6,020 nt of DNA from Methylococcaceae bacterium NSP1-1 (GTDB taxonomy: Bacteria; Pseudomonadota; Gammaproteobacteria; Methylococcales; Methylomonadaceae), in NCBI GenBank assembly GCA_002256465.1, contig NQJG01000221.1, positions 1 through 6,020 on the forward strand, read 5' to 3'. Below, piece by piece: positions 5,974 to 6,020 of this stretch; position 1 is the first letter of the stretch, and each line of letters begins with the position of its first letter. The translations under genes were made by a program, and so were the position numbers. The notes under the pieces were generated by a model that was not told the origin of the DNA, ran no database searches, and saw only the letters and a list, made by a program, of their open reading frames with translations.

Positions 5974-6020
5974 GTGAGCAATAATTTTAGTTTTACATCA
6001 GAATCCGTTTCAGAAGGACA
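5974..6020 (+). CDS. metK: S-adenosylmethionine synthetase MetK, 3' partial
   Basis: Only the first 15 codons are present, continuing past the window edge. They read MSNNFSFTSESVSEG followed by CA, the first two bases of the next codon (His in the family). FTSESVSEGH is the near-invariant N-terminus of MetK, which makes S-adenosylmethionine from methionine and ATP in the cytoplasm; the histidine begins its ATP-binding site. The start is GTG at 5974, supported by a strong ribosome site AAGGTGG (5963-5969) 4 nt upstream. It lies downstream of the terminator, so it is probably transcribed separately, though no clear promoter is visible in the 36 bp between them. Confidence 0.92.
   Translation, partial: MSNNFSFTSESVSEG

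Noticed and set aside
1..6020. A previously undescribed multi-gene system
   Set aside because: Every gene fits a known housekeeping family in its conserved order; the novelty is confined to the three deletions and small regulatory structures.

Overview
This window is a housekeeping stretch of a gammaproteobacterial chromosome, the 'macromolecular synthesis' neighbourhood. The order is plsY (+, 5' end cut by the window edge), tsaD (-), then divergently rpsU, a yqeY-family gene, dnaG and rpoD (+), a tRNA with a CAT anticodon, a terminator, and the first 15 codons of metK (+). The protein sequences resemble Escherichia coli / Pseudomonas / methanotroph-type Gammaproteobacteria throughout, and moderately AT-leaning codon use fits a mesophilic member of that class. 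Methylococcales is a guess from general similarity only. I see no mobile element, CRISPR array, phage gene or accessory gene cluster, and no candidate for a new multi-gene system.

Layout: plsY and tsaD converge with 38 bp between their stops, which hold a weak inverted repeat. tsaD and rpsU diverge from a 105-bp region with a good sigma70 promoter facing rpsU, a short leader hairpin, and only a faint promoter for tsaD. rpsU, yqeY and dnaG are tightly packed (about 15 and 22 bp apart) and look like one transcript. A 78-bp gap before rpoD carries a strong -10 hexamer and a 30-nt hairpin. The tRNA begins 11 bp after rpoD, so it is probably processed from the rpoD transcript, which ends at a hairpin terminator before metK. 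Together the genes serve translation (S21, the t6A enzyme TsaD, an isoleucine tRNA that needs lysidine), replication priming (DnaG), transcription (sigma70), phospholipid synthesis (PlsY) and SAM supply (MetK). No gene-free stretch exceeds about 105 bp.

The striking feature is that three genes normally essential in this group each lack an internal block, while the sequence on both sides is excellently conserved. tsaD lacks about 21 residues in frame, including the conserved DDAAGEAFDK segment. rpsU lacks about 56 nt, which shifts the frame and stops the product at 16 residues. rpoD lacks about 92 nt inside region 1.1, also shifting the frame. These sizes come from remembered E. coli homologues, not a computed alignment. 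plsY, yqeY and dnaG look intact. Pristine flanks argue against gradual gene decay. The likeliest reading is an assembly, amplification or consensus error, or an edited sequence, but true deletions with compensating copies elsewhere cannot be excluded from this window.
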